The notes: generated by a model from the letters alone, not told the origin. 64,000 nt of DNA from Lachnospiraceae bacterium (GCA_014804755.1 JAAUZE010000026.1:62001-126000), one strand, 5' to 3'. Shown: positions 25,107-34,590, counted from the first letter of the stretch. Numbers and translations: made by a program.

Positions 25107-25976
25107 ATGATGAATCCAATCGTAGACGGCTGGTATGCCGACCCCGAAGCACGGTATTTTGAAGGAAGATATTATATTTACGTTACAAAATCCTTCTCCG
25201 CCTATGGCGACCAGATGAACATTGACTGTTTTTCATCGGAAGATCTGACACATTGGGAAAAGCACTCCGATATTATTGATATGAGCGGTTATCAGCACGT
25301 TTATAGAGCGGTATGGGCGCCAACTGCCATAGAGAAGAACGGAAAATATTATCTTATTTTTGCAAGCAATGATATTCAGAGTGATGACGAGGTTGGCGGG
25401 TTGGAGATCGCGGTTTCGGATTCACCGACGGGGCCGTTCAGAAATCTGACCGGAACGCCTTTGATCGACCGTTTCATCAACTACGCGCAGCCGATAGACG
25501 CGCATCTTTTCAAAGACGACGACGGAAGAATTTATCTTTATTACGGCGGCTGGCAGCACTGCAATGCGGCTTTGATGAATGAGGAGATGAACGGCTTTGT
25601 ACCGCTTGAAAAGGGCAGTCTTTTCAAGGCTGTTACACCGAACGGCTATGTCGAAGCGCCCTGTATGCTTAAACGGGGCGGCGTGTACCATTTCATGTGG
25701 TCGGAGGGCGACTGGGTCAACGGAACCTATCGCGTTTGCGAAAGCTGCAGCAGATTCCCGCTTGAAATCAATCCAAACGGAAAGAGGATACTCAGCAATT
25801 CGGAAATTGCCGAGGGTGCGGGACATAACAGCTATATCAATATTCAGGGTACGGATGACTGGCTGATCGTTTACCACAGGCGTATCATCGGCGACAACGA
25901 AGCGGGACACAGAGTTCTGTGCATAGATAAATTGAATTTTGACGGCAATGAAATGCTGCCTGTTATAATGACCTGA
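25107..25976 (+). CDS. Glycoside hydrolase family 43
   Basis: A 289-residue five-bladed beta-propeller enzyme of GH43, a family of arabinosidases, xylosidases and galactosidases. The catalytic set is visible: base Asp in GWYADPEA (residue 12), pKa-setting Asp in QPIDAHLF, and acid Glu in YVEAPCML. No signal peptide or extra binding module, so cytoplasmic. It directly follows the GH92 gene with GGAGGT seven bases before its ATG, so it is co-translated with it. Exact specificity cannot be read. It ends the hydrolase cluster, and no sugar transporter gene is in the window. Confidence 0.88.
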   Translation: MMNPIVDGWYADPEARYFEGRYYIYVTKSFSAYGDQMNIDCFSSEDLTHWEKHSDIIDMSGYQHVYRAVWAPTAIEKNGKYYLIFASNDIQSDDEVGGLEIAVSDSPTGPFRNLTGTPLIDRFINYAQPIDAHLFKDDDGRIYLYYGGWQHCNAALMNEEMNGFVPLEKGSLFKAVTPNGYVEAPCMLKRGGVYHFMWSEGDWVNGTYRVCESCSRFPLEINPNGKRILSNSEIAEGAGHNSYINIQGTDDWLIVYHRRIIGDNEAGHRVLCIDKLNFDGNEMLPVIMT

Positions 25977-26498
25977 CGGAGGTTTTATGATGAGTATCGT
26001 TTTCAGCAGACTGAATGCTATCATTGGCGGTTCCGGCCGTAATCGCCAATCCCTGTACAACCCCCTTTCCTTCCATCGGAAAGGCGTAGGAAGGTTCAAC
26101 CATATCGCTGTCCAAGCAGTTCAAGGCAGAAACCGGCAGACAAACTATCATATGTATGACACTGGATACAGCATCATTCGATTCCGTTCCTCCTATTCCA
26201 AACTGTGCAATTTGTATTTTACCTATGAACTGGCACGCCGTCTTCAAAACAGCGGCAAGTGGAAACTGTGTTTGTAGATGAGAGAGGGGGTATCACAATT
26301 ATGGCTGACCATCAACAATTCCCTGAAGGTATCAGATTTTTCCCAGAGTATCTTTCCGATGAGAAGACGAGACAGATTCAGACGACTCCTTCTCCGCTGC
26401 CGGAGGGCTATCCTTTGGAGAATACCGGATTTACGGTAGAGTGATTAATGCAGATTGATGAGATCAGCCTGGGATGAAGCAAAGAACCGGGTTATCCA
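25977..26498. other. Region between GH43 and ABC genes with unassigned small frames
   Basis: This ~520-base stretch holds no recognisable gene. A plus-strand frame (25987-26277, 96 residues) starts after ACGGAGG. An opposing minus-strand frame (25963-26247) has a possible AGGAGG near 26190 but a stop soon after in its start's frame. Neither has a family. A third frame is listed separately. The area looks like debris at the junction of two unrelated clusters. Confidence 0.4.
26301..26444 (+). CDS. Possible 47-residue protein
   Basis: ATG after GAGGGGGTATCACAATT opens a short hydrophilic frame beginning MADHQQFPEGIRFFPEYL and ending in TGA. No family is recognised. It may be the 5' remnant of a larger gene, because it begins with a strong purine-rich site but is short. 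Confidence 0.3.
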   Translation: MADHQQFPEGIRFFPEYLSDEKTRQIQTTPSPLPEGYPLENTGFTVE

Positions 26499-28295
26499 TC
26501 AAACAAACTGAGAATGATACAGTGTACTGTAAAATCCATCCTGCTTCAGCAATTCCTGATGGGTTCCCTGTTCGGTGATTTCCCCATCTCGAACCACAAG
26601 TATGGTATCGGCATTTTGGATGGTGGACAGCCGGTGAGCGATTACAAAGCTGGTCCTGCCCTTCATCAGTTCGTTCATAGCCTCCTGAATCTGAATTTCC
26701 GTCCGGGAATCCACATTGGATGTGGCCTCGTCCAGAATCAGCATCGGAGCGTCGGACAGAAATGCCCTTGCAATGGTGATCAACTGCCGCTGTCCCTTGG
26801 AGATGTTTACCCCATCGCCCGAAAGCAAAGTATCATACCCGTCGGGGAGGCTTTCAATGTACCCATCGATTTTAGCGGACCTGGCTGCCGCCTTCACTTC
26901 CTCCAGAGTTGCGTTTTCTCTGCCGTATACAATGTTCTCAAAAATAGTGCCATGGAAAAGCCATGTATCCTGAAGCACCATGGTAAAGCTGCGCCTCAGA
27001 TCTGCCCGCTTGATTTTCAGCGACGGTACGCCGTCTACACGGATCTCACCGGAGGCGGGATCGTAAAACCGCATCAACAGATTGATGATTGTGGTTTTAC
27101 CTGCGCCGGTGGGACCTACAATGGCGATCATCTGTCCCGGTTTTGCTGTTACGGAAACATTGTGCAAAATGGTAGTGTCTTTTTTATAACCGAAGGTAAT
27201 ATCATCCAGCTCCACCTGCCCGTTTACCCGCTCCATATCCCGGGCATCGGAGGCATCTGCCGGTTCCGGCTCCTCATCCAGCACCTTAAATACCCGCTCC
27301 GCAGCGGAGAAAGCGGACTGAAATTCATGAAGAATATTGGAAAATTCGTTGATAGGACCTGCGAATTTTCTGGAATACTGGACAAACTGCGCCACTCCTC
27401 CCAGCGTGATGAACAAAACGGAGCCTGCCTGAACCAGATCGTTTTCGGAGTACATATATAAAATACCGCCGAAAATGGCCACCAGAGAAAGGGATGCATT
27501 ATTGATCAGGTTGATGGTGGGGAACAGCAGGGATGCGTTGTACTCCGCATTGTAGAATGCTTCCATTGCACCGTCATTATGCTTGTTGAACCTGCCGGAG
27601 ATTACATCCTGCCGCCCGTAGGCCCGGATGCTGGCGGAACCGGAAAGCATTTCTTCCGCATACCCGTTCAGTTCGCCGTATTTTCGGGAACGTGCGCTGA
27701 ACAGGGGGCGCACTTTTTTAGAGCGGTATCTTGTAAACAGGATCGAAATCGGTACAGCGAGTACAAAGATTAATATCATCGGTCTGGAAATTTCCCACAT
27801 AAATAGCAGGGATCCCACGACAGTATAAATACTTGTCATTACCTGCACCAGATCGTTGGACAGGGAAGTATTTACCGTGTCGATATCGTAGGAAATACGG
27901 CTGATGATGTCGCCGGTGGCATTTGTGTCAAAGTAGTTTACCGGCAGTGTATTCAGCTTCTCGAAGACCTGCTTGCGCATGATATATACGATGCGCTGGC
28001 TTAAGTTTACCATAATGATTGACAGAAAATAAGCAATCATGGCAGAACCTGCGTAGCAGAAGATCATTTTGATCACGTTGTCCCATACTGTAGGAAAATC
28101 GACTCCGGAGGACAGGCTGATAGCATCGATGGCTGCACCGGAGTATCTGGGTCCCAAAAGGGACATCTGGTTAGAGACCAGTGTCAATATGACGGCAAGT
28201 AAAAACAGCGGCCACTGCTTCAGAATATATCCGCCCAGCCGGATTATGATCTTTTTATTGTCGCGTTTGTGCTGTGGTGTTTTATGATTAGTCAA
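26499..28295 (-). CDS. ABC exporter half, catalytically complete subunit
   Basis: A 598-residue type I exporter subunit with six membrane segments (about 25-310) and an ATPase domain with Walker A GPTGAGKTT, signature ISKGQRQL, Walker B MLILDEATSNVD with the catalytic Glu, and the switch His in VIAHRLSTI. It pairs with the upstream gene as a heterodimer of the LmrCD/BmrCD type, usually multidrug exporters. The start is taken as TTG at 28295, eight bases after GGGAGG and overlapping the upstream stop; a longer frame runs further into the upstream gene and has no better ribosome site. Confidence 0.9.
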   Translation of the reverse strand: MTNHKTPQHKRDNKKIIIRLGGYILKQWPLFLLAVILTLVSNQMSLLGPRYSGAAIDAISLSSGVDFPTVWDNVIKMIFCYAGSAMIAYFLSIIMVNLSQRIVYIMRKQVFEKLNTLPVNYFDTNATGDIISRISYDIDTVNTSLSNDLVQVMTSIYTVVGSLLFMWEISRPMILIFVLAVPISILFTRYRSKKVRPLFSARSRKYGELNGYAEEMLSGSASIRAYGRQDVISGRFNKHNDGAMEAFYNAEYNASLLFPTINLINNASLSLVAIFGGILYMYSENDLVQAGSVLFITLGGVAQFVQYSRKFAGPINEFSNILHEFQSAFSAAERVFKVLDEEPEPADASDARDMERVNGQVELDDITFGYKKDTTILHNVSVTAKPGQMIAIVGPTGAGKTTIINLLMRFYDPASGEIRVDGVPSLKIKRADLRRSFTMVLQDTWLFHGTIFENIVYGRENATLEEVKAAARSAKIDGYIESLPDGYDTLLSGDGVNISKGQRQLITIARAFLSDAPMLILDEATSNVDSRTEIQIQEAMNELMKGRTSFVIAHRLSTIQNADTILVVRDGEITEQGTHQELLKQDGFYSTLYHSQFV

Positions 28296-30024
28296 GGAAA
28301 GCACCTCCCATCTGAGAATCACTGATCTGTCGGTATTCTGCGCAGTTTTCCAACAGATCTTCATGTTTTCCGCGGCCGATGACCCTGCCCTCATCCAGTA
28401 CCAGGATCGGGTCGCAGCTTTTGACGGAGCTGACCCGCTGTGCCGCGGTAATAATGGAAGAGGGGCATTCCATGGTAGAATCGGACATGGATTCCCTCAG
28501 CGCCTGACGTAGGTTCGCATCGGTCTTATAATCCAGCGCTGAGGAGGAATCGTCCAAAATCAGGATGCTGGGATGGGCGGCAATGGCCCGGGCAATCAAA
28601 ATGCGCTGCCGCTGGCCGCCGGAGAGATTCGTTCCCTTGGAGGAAATCATATGCTGAAACCCGTCAGGCATAGCGGAGATGAAGTCATAAGCTTGAGCAA
28701 TCTTTGCGGCGCGGACAATATCCTCATGGCTGATCTCCCTGCCAAACCGGATGTTTTCCTCAATGGTATCCGCATAAAGAAAATCGTTTTGCAGCGCCAC
28801 GCCAAACATGGAGGTCAGTTCCTCTTTCGTGTAGGAGGATATCTTTTTGCCGTCGATGCGGATGGTGCCGGAATCTGTATCGTAAAAACGGAGCAGCAGC
28901 TTGACAACAGTGGACTTACCGCTGCCGGTAGCGCCGATGATGCCGAGCGTGCCTCCCTTGGGAACGCTGAATGTGATATTCTCAAGATTCGGCTTTTTAC
29001 CAAGATAGGAGAAGGTCACGTTTTCAAAGGAAATTTTAGAGGAGGGGTCTCCTTTACCGTCATCCTCTGTCAGTGGGAAGGAATCCGGCATATCTAAAAC
29101 CTCACTGATCCTGTTGGCGGAAGCGGCACATTTTGTGTACATGATGAACATACGGGAGAGGGACATCAGCGCCATGGAGATTAAAGTAAAATACTGGGTA
29201 AATGCAATCACCGTAGCCGCGGAAGAGGTACCTGCCGATACCCGGTAGGCCGCAACGGCGATTACCCCAGCAATTCCCAGATTCATGAGCAGCGTCATAA
29301 TGGGATTTACTGCATTCATTACAATACTTGCATGACGTTCCTGTTTGGTGAGCGTATAGTTGTAACCGTCGTAGCGGCGGTTCTCATAGTCATTTTTGGA
29401 AAGAGCCTTAATGACCCGAACGCCCAGTACATCCTCACGCACGACCCGGATCATATCGTCAGTGGATTTCTGCACTTTGGTGTACAGCGGAACGCCGCGG
29501 CGTGCCACACTGTAGACAGTAATAAAAATAAAAGGCATGGTAGCGATCATCACCAGAGCCAGTGCACTGTCCATGAACAGAGAGATCCCGACACCGCCCA
29601 GCAGAAGAATCGGCGCGCGGATACCCATGCGCTGTATCATTCCGATAAAATTCTGTACGTTATAGGTATCAGAGGTGGTACGGGATTCCAGAGAGGGGAT
29701 CGTGAACTGATCCGTATCACGGGCGGAAAGGTACAGGGTTTTTGAAAACAGATCCTTTCGCATTGCCATGGAAAAATCGGCGGTGACCTTTGCCGCCATC
29801 CGGTTTGCGGTCACATTGCCGACACAGGCGGCCACCGAGCAGAGGATCATGATGACCCCGTACAGTACGATCCGGGAAATTTCCATGGTAATAATGACAT
29901 GTTCCAGTATATAAGTCAGGATAAACGGAATCAAAAGCTCTGCAAGAGTGCCCAGAATTTTAATGGTAATTCCCAGCATCATTCTCCTTTTATAAGGCGC
30001 CAGATAGGAAAATATTCGTTTCAA
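28288..30024 (-). CDS. ABC exporter half with degenerate ATP site
   Basis: A 578-residue type I exporter subunit. It keeps Walker A GATGSGKST and the canonical signature LSGGQRQR, but Walker B reads ILILDDSSSALD, with Asp in place of catalytic Glu, and the switch His is Gln in ITAAQRVSSV. These two changes are the hallmark of the degenerate half of heterodimeric exporters. It is encoded after marR and before the complete half. A TTG start at 30024 follows TTGGAGG, overlapping marR by 35 bases, so the three genes are translationally coupled. Confidence 0.9.
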   Translation of the reverse strand: MKRIFSYLAPYKRRMMLGITIKILGTLAELLIPFILTYILEHVIITMEISRIVLYGVIMILCSVAACVGNVTANRMAAKVTADFSMAMRKDLFSKTLYLSARDTDQFTIPSLESRTTSDTYNVQNFIGMIQRMGIRAPILLLGGVGISLFMDSALALVMIATMPFIFITVYSVARRGVPLYTKVQKSTDDMIRVVREDVLGVRVIKALSKNDYENRRYDGYNYTLTKQERHASIVMNAVNPIMTLLMNLGIAGVIAVAAYRVSAGTSSAATVIAFTQYFTLISMALMSLSRMFIMYTKCAASANRISEVLDMPDSFPLTEDDGKGDPSSKISFENVTFSYLGKKPNLENITFSVPKGGTLGIIGATGSGKSTVVKLLLRFYDTDSGTIRIDGKKISSYTKEELTSMFGVALQNDFLYADTIEENIRFGREISHEDIVRAAKIAQAYDFISAMPDGFQHMISSKGTNLSGGQRQRILIARAIAAHPSILILDDSSSALDYKTDANLRQALRESMSDSTMECPSSIITAAQRVSSVKSCDPILVLDEGRVIGRGKHEDLLENCAEYRQISDSQMGGAFLD

Positions 30025-30463
30025 CTGAATGTACCTCCAACTCATCTGTAATCTTTTTCGCATTTTGCTCCATCCGGGACAGCACTCTGTGGAACACCTC
30101 CAGTTCCTCCGGAGAGACATTTTCCGTCAGGCGGGCATTCCATTCTTTGTTGGCAAGCTGTACCTTGGGGTAGAGTTCCAGCATTTTTTTCGTTGGGTTC
30201 ACCAGATACTGTCGTTTGTCCTTCTCGTTGGGAAGGCGGGTGATGTAGCCGTGTTTTTCTAAGTGGGCAAGCGCTCTTGCCACGGTGCTTTTATCCAGAC
30301 AGATTGCCCGGGCAAGTTCATCCTGTGAGCGGCCGGGCTTATAACAGATAGCCAGCACAAAAGCATAGTGGTTGGGACCAAGGCTTTCTGCAGAGATTGT
30401 TTTTTTTCGATACATTGCCTGACTGCGGCTGATATTGTTTAACGTTTTCATTGTTGCAGGCAT
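29990..30463 (-). CDS. MarR-family regulator
   Basis: A 157-residue winged-helix regulator. The DNA-binding part includes SQDELARAICLDKSTVARALAHL and the wing GYITRLPNEKDKRQYLVNPT, the classic MarR DxR-type wing. It is the first gene of the marR-ABC-ABC operon and likely represses it, releasing DNA on binding a toxic compound. The ATG at 30463 follows AAAGGAG. Two dyads upstream (30480-30510) are good operator candidates. Confidence 0.92.
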   Translation of the reverse strand: MPATMKTLNNISRSQAMYRKKTISAESLGPNHYAFVLAICYKPGRSQDELARAICLDKSTVARALAHLEKHGYITRLPNEKDKRQYLVNPTKKMLELYPKVQLANKEWNARLTENVSPEELEVFHRVLSRMEQNAKKITDELEVHSVETNIFLSGAL

Positions 30464-30478
30464 AAAAATCTCCTTTTT

Positions 30479-30538
30479 TGTTGTTCAAACAACAGTTGAT
30501 ATTGCAACTATTTTACAATATAATTGATACAGCGTCAA
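30479..30538 (-). promoter_or_regulatory. marR operon promoter and candidate operators
   Basis: On the minus strand, TTGACG (30538-30533) and TAAAAT (30515-30510) are 17 bases apart. Just downstream are two dyads: AGTTG-N6-CAACT (30494-30509) and TGTTGTT-CA-AACAACA (30479-30494). Both resemble MarR-type TTGTTG/CAACAA sites and lie over the transcription start. Confidence 0.75.
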
Positions 30539-30633
30539 TGATCAGAGGAAAAAAGATCATCCATCCCAATGTTACGTTTCGGTCCCAGCGATTTTTCCGG
30601 ATCGTATTGAATACGGCAAACGCCCGTGGTAAA

Positions 30634-31104
30634 ATGCAAAGAAATGAATCGGAAGTTACGGAGCTGATACAATTGATAGAATTACGGACGATTAATGAAG
30701 TGAATTATGAACAGTGTTTTCACTTAAAGGCGAGCGTTGAAAATGAAAGCTTTGTAGATTCAGTCACTTATTCTTTAGCAGAAGCATGGGTCTTTTACAA
30801 GGATACCAGACCGTTTGCAATTTATGACGACGATAAAGTGATTGGATTTGTTTCAATGTATGTCGGAGAGGAAAACTACCAAATCATAAATTTTTTGATT
30901 GATGATGCTTTTCAAAAAAATGGATTGGGAACAAAAGCGGCAAAAATTTGCATTCAATTTTTAAAACATGAGTATGGAGCAAAAATAGTTTCCGTCCCGG
31001 TAGAGCTGAAAAATATGGTCGCGCAAAGGTTTTGGAGAAAGTTAGGATTTGTATTTTCCGATAATGTCGAAGACGGATACATTTTTATGAGATTAGCATT
31101 ATAA
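30634..31104 (+). CDS. GNAT-family N-acetyltransferase
   Basis: A 156-residue acetyltransferase of the GNAT fold, close to the spermine/spermidine acetyltransferase type. The acetyl-CoA pyrophosphate-binding region reads DDAFQKNGLGTKAAK (Q/R-x-x-G-x-G/A), followed by the beta-strand KIVSVPVELKN and FWRKLGFVFSD. It is divergent from the marR operon. The start is uncertain: ATG at 30634 has only a weak ribosome site, and the frame remains open upstream into the marR promoter. Substrate unknown. Confidence 0.75.
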   Translation: MQRNESEVTELIQLIELRTINEVNYEQCFHLKASVENESFVDSVTYSLAEAWVFYKDTRPFAIYDDDKVIGFVSMYVGEENYQIINFLIDDAFQKNGLGTKAAKICIQFLKHEYGAKIVSVPVELKNMVAQRFWRKLGFVFSDNVEDGYIFMRLAL

Positions 31105-31180
31105 TAAAATGCGTGGATAATGTAAGCCGATACTATTTATTGAAAATTTGGATAAATTCGCGTTTCGTGGAGGAAAAATA

Positions 31181-31519
31181 ATGATCAGGCTTGAAAGTGT
31201 AGATCCCGGGAATTGGAGATTGGGTCTGAAAGTTTCGGAATCGCAAAAGGGATTTGGATCTGATGATATGCGACTGCTGGCGAGGACGTATGATTTTAGC
31301 CAATTATTTATAGATGAACGCTATCAGGGGAAGGGTTTTGGAACCGAAGCGGCGAAGCAAATTCTTAGAATGATGGAATCGGATGGCAGGTATGATAAGG
31401 TGATCTTATGTTATATTGACGGTAATGAAGCCGCAAGAAATATGTATGAGAAGTTGGGCTTTTATCTGACCGGAGAGTGCGATGAAGATGAGATCATGAT
31501 GGAGAAGGTATTAACTTGA
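31181..31519 (+). CDS. GNAT acetyltransferase with internal deletion
   Basis: A 112-residue protein in the same family as its upstream neighbour. The C-terminal half is intact, with FIDERYQGKGFGTEAAKQIL as the acetyl-CoA loop and NEAARNMYEKLGF as the closing motif. The N-terminal part (MIRLESVDPGNWRLGLKVSE) is also typical. Between LLART and YDFSQLF about 33 residues, covering the central beta-strands present in the neighbour, are missing without a frameshift. This probably destroys the fold. ATG at 31181 follows GTGGAGG. Confidence 0.7.
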   Translation: MIRLESVDPGNWRLGLKVSESQKGFGSDDMRLLARTYDFSQLFIDERYQGKGFGTEAAKQILRMMESDGRYDKVILCYIDGNEAARNMYEKLGFYLTGECDEDEIMMEKVLT

Positions 31520-31540
31520 ATGATTCAATGGAGTTACCGC

Positions 31541-31574
31541 ACAAGTGGCTATACGGAAACGTATAGCCACTTGT
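31541..31574. terminator. Stem-loop between convergent GNAT and GH51 genes
   Basis: Perfect 15-base arms ACAAGTGGCTATACG (31541-31555) and CGTATAGCCACTTGT (31560-31574) enclose GAAA. No long T-run follows on either strand, so termination efficiency is uncertain. Confidence 0.65.
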
Positions 31575-31594
31575 AATGGGGAGGTATCTACAGA

Positions 31595-34402
31595 TTATTC
31601 CGCCCTGATCCGTATGACGCTTACCGAATACGCCGGCGCGGCATAGGTAAATTCCGCGGCAATCTCCATCGTATATTCCCGCGGATAGAGCTTTTCCGGC
31701 TCCTCAAAGGAATTGACATCGGAAAGACTGTCACCGTTCATAACCGTAACCAGAGCTTCACCGGAAATGTTTTCAATATGAAATCCGTCTAAAACCACGG
31801 CGATCGGAATCTCTTCTTCCGTTATATTGACAAATTTTAATAGGATATCCCCGTTTTCATCCACACTTGCCGTTTCATAAATACACTCCGTTGCCTGCTG
31901 CGTATAATCCACATACAGGGTATCGTCAATGTAACATTTGATATTGTTTCCCTCCACGACCACCTTTAAGCGGTAGACTTGATTTTTCTTCAGAACCAGA
32001 TTCCTCACCGTTCCGGTAATCTGTCCGCTTTTAGAATTGCCCGTAACAATCTGCAGACAGGAAACGGTATTCCCCCATCCGCCGACGTTCCAGAAAATAT
32101 TGTTGCCGGAATCCTTAACGCAAACCGGAATCAAGAACCCTTCGTTTCCGCCCAGAATTTCTGCATCCACGGTAAGCGTATAGTTGCTCCAGGAAGTATC
32201 ACCGACATAAACAACATCGCCCGTGTTTGTATCAAAGGGCGATCCCGTATGTTTCTGCACGAGTTTTCCGTCACGGATGCTCCATTCGCCCTCGTGATCC
32301 GTAAAACCGTCTTCGCGTAAGGTATCGTCGCTTTCAAAATCCGTATGATATAGCACGGAGCCGTCCGCGTTGGAGGTCACGGTCAGATTATCATAGGAAA
32401 CAGAGGTCATCCACGAGCCAAGCCCGACGGCGCCGGACAGCCCGCTTTCCTGTGCGCTTCCGGTCATTTCAAGCTCTGTGGGCAGCACCCTGGTTCCGAC
32501 ATTTTGCGCGAACATTTTCTGAACATAGTAATTCGGCGTTCCGTACAGGGAATGATTAGAAAAGAAGATCATATCCGGCGTCCACTGATTACTTGTGCCA
32601 TTCCCAAACAGGGGCGCGTAGCACGCCATTTCGACCACATCCCCGTTCCTCTCAAGTCCTGTCATATACGCTGCCTCCGCAAGCGCCGCATACAGGGTAT
32701 TGGACTGCGCTGCATATTCTCCCAGAAATACCCTTGCCTGAGCATCCCTGTCATAGGAATCATAACGATGTACATTTGTTAAAAACCAATTCGGAGATTC
32801 ATAATAATGCTCGTCTACGAGCGTTGTAACAGAATCCGGATAGTCCTCAATATAGAACCATCCCTCCGTACTGCCGGAAGCGGTACCGTTTGCCACGATC
32901 AATTCGATATCTCCGTACAGATCCGGATTTTCCACAGCGGCGGTTTCAAACGCTTCCACAAATTCCCTGTAGTGCGCATGATATTCACTCTGCCACTGTT
33001 CATTTCCGATTGCGATATATTTCAATCGGAAAGGTTCCTCATGCCCCATCCGGATGCGTACGCTGCCCCAGTAGGTATCAGCACCGCCCCTGCAGAATTC
33101 CACAAGATCCAGAGCATCCTGCACATATTGCCGGAACTCGTCACTGCTTAGTGCATACACGATATATTTCGGACTTTGTACCTCACAGGTCATCCCGGCA
33201 TTCAAAACAGGGACCGGAAGACAATCCAGCGCCTCACAGAGCTCAAAATATTCATAAAAGCCGATGCCATAGGTGGTGTAGTATGGATTGGCGGCCGTTC
33301 CGGACCAAATATCCCTGCCCTGTGGGCGCACTGCCACGTCCCCCGTCGTTATTTCACCGTTTATCGTAAATTCCATTCCGTTTCCGATGGAATCCTTCCA
33401 GCGGTAAATGCTTTCTTCATCCTTTCCCTCGATCACACAGCCGCCGGGGAAACGTAAAAAGGAAGGATGTAAGGCTTCCAGATATGCTCCGATGTCTTTT
33501 CGGATGGGCAGATTTTGATAGGTATCTACGGGCATCATGGAAACCATATCCACGCAGATCGAGCCCATGCGAATCTCAACAGAAAGACGCAGATTTTGGT
33601 TTGCAGATGCAGAGGGCGTCAAAATGACTTCCTGTCTGGTCCACTGATCCGATATACCGTCAATATAAGCCTGTGCATAGACGGTTCCGTTCCCGTCCCG
33701 AAGCGAGATCCGTATATCCCCCTCATAACCCGGAATCGGCTCCATCCCGGAGGCATCCGCGCCCATAGATTCGAGATCGGATTGCATCGCGCTCCTCACA
33801 TATAGGGAAACACAGTAGCTCTCCCCGGATGTAACGGCAAGACCGTCCAGGTATCCTACATTGCAGATACCATAATAGAGGTCATTGGAGGAAAGCCCAT
33901 TATAAGAAATAACGGCATAGTTTGGATTTGCTTCGTTCAGACAGCTCCCCTGCTCACTTCCGTCCACTACCTCAAAATTGACATATTCGTCATTTTCATT
34001 CAGCCATCCGTGTTTCTTTTCGCTCGCGGCAGCCGGACCGTACTCAAAGGAACGATTCTTGACCAGTTCCGCATACAGACCGCCGTCAACCGCATAATTG
34101 ATATCTTCCAAAAACAAGCCATAGAGGGTATCTGAAATTCTGCCGGAATCATCCTCCTCGGAAGCATTCACATGCACCGTATAGGATGCGGACAGCAGGC
34201 TCTTCGAGTCCGGATTTTCCGACGTGTCTTCCGATGAGCCATCAGAATTTCCCACTGCCGTATTGCCGGAACCTCCGTTTCCCATATCCGTCTCATCGGC
34301 AGCGGTTTCTGCGGAACCGCACCCGTATAAGGAACAAGCTGCGGCCATGCCGAGACCGAGTACAGCCGCCTTGATCAATCGCTTTTTGATTGTTCTTCGC
34401 AT
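31595..34402 (-). CDS. GH51-type alpha-L-arabinofuranosidase lipoprotein
   Basis: A 935-residue secreted lipoprotein. Residues 1-30 are a signal peptide with lipobox SLYGC; a Gly/Ser/Asp-rich linker follows. The catalytic GH51 region includes LYGLFLEDINYAVDGGLYAE, FLRFPGGCVIEGKD, acid/base Glu in YIAIGNEQW and nucleophile Glu in VFLGEYAAQSN. About residues 690-850 form an inserted beta-sandwich (DFESDDTLREDG to VYRLKVVVEG) resembling a LamG/DUF1080-like carbohydrate-binding domain, and the C-terminal strand domain closes the enzyme. It would release arabinose from arabinoxylan or arabinan outside the cell. The start has GGGAGG before ATG. It is monocistronic. Confidence 0.9.
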   Translation of the reverse strand: MRRTIKKRLIKAAVLGLGMAAACSLYGCGSAETAADETDMGNGGSGNTAVGNSDGSSEDTSENPDSKSLLSASYTVHVNASEEDDSGRISDTLYGLFLEDINYAVDGGLYAELVKNRSFEYGPAAASEKKHGWLNENDEYVNFEVVDGSEQGSCLNEANPNYAVISYNGLSSNDLYYGICNVGYLDGLAVTSGESYCVSLYVRSAMQSDLESMGADASGMEPIPGYEGDIRISLRDGNGTVYAQAYIDGISDQWTRQEVILTPSASANQNLRLSVEIRMGSICVDMVSMMPVDTYQNLPIRKDIGAYLEALHPSFLRFPGGCVIEGKDEESIYRWKDSIGNGMEFTINGEITTGDVAVRPQGRDIWSGTAANPYYTTYGIGFYEYFELCEALDCLPVPVLNAGMTCEVQSPKYIVYALSSDEFRQYVQDALDLVEFCRGGADTYWGSVRIRMGHEEPFRLKYIAIGNEQWQSEYHAHYREFVEAFETAAVENPDLYGDIELIVANGTASGSTEGWFYIEDYPDSVTTLVDEHYYESPNWFLTNVHRYDSYDRDAQARVFLGEYAAQSNTLYAALAEAAYMTGLERNGDVVEMACYAPLFGNGTSNQWTPDMIFFSNHSLYGTPNYYVQKMFAQNVGTRVLPTELEMTGSAQESGLSGAVGLGSWMTSVSYDNLTVTSNADGSVLYHTDFESDDTLREDGFTDHEGEWSIRDGKLVQKHTGSPFDTNTGDVVYVGDTSWSNYTLTVDAEILGGNEGFLIPVCVKDSGNNIFWNVGGWGNTVSCLQIVTGNSKSGQITGTVRNLVLKKNQVYRLKVVVEGNNIKCYIDDTLYVDYTQQATECIYETASVDENGDILLKFVNITEEEIPIAVVLDGFHIENISGEALVTVMNGDSLSDVNSFEEPEKLYPREYTMEIAAEFTYAAPAYSVSVIRIRAE

Positions 34403-34431
34403 TTTTCATCCTCCCTGCTGAATTTTCGAGC

Positions 34432-34590
34432 CTATTATATCATGAATCTTCGATTCATGATCGACATTCGCCGCTCGCCGAATGAGTGAACTCATTCTTC
34501 TCGCTAACGCTCATTATATTACCTAACCTCGCAAACCCGCGCTTACGCGCCTATTATATCATAAATCTCCAACTCATGATCGGCATTCAC
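34432..34590. repeat. Imperfect 40-base direct repeat with palindromes upstream of the GH51 gene
   Basis: CTATTATATCATGAATC (34432 onward) and CTATTATATCATAAATC (34551 onward) begin two ~40-base similar segments, 119 bases apart. Between them is the palindrome GAATGAGT-GA-ACTCATTC (34480-34497). The region covers the 5' leader of the GH51 gene and holds no coding sequence. Confidence 0.75.

Noticed and set aside
25963..26247. Minus-strand 94-residue frame after GH43
   Set aside because: No family and no ribosome site at its start; it overlaps a plus-strand frame of equal quality, so neither is called firmly.
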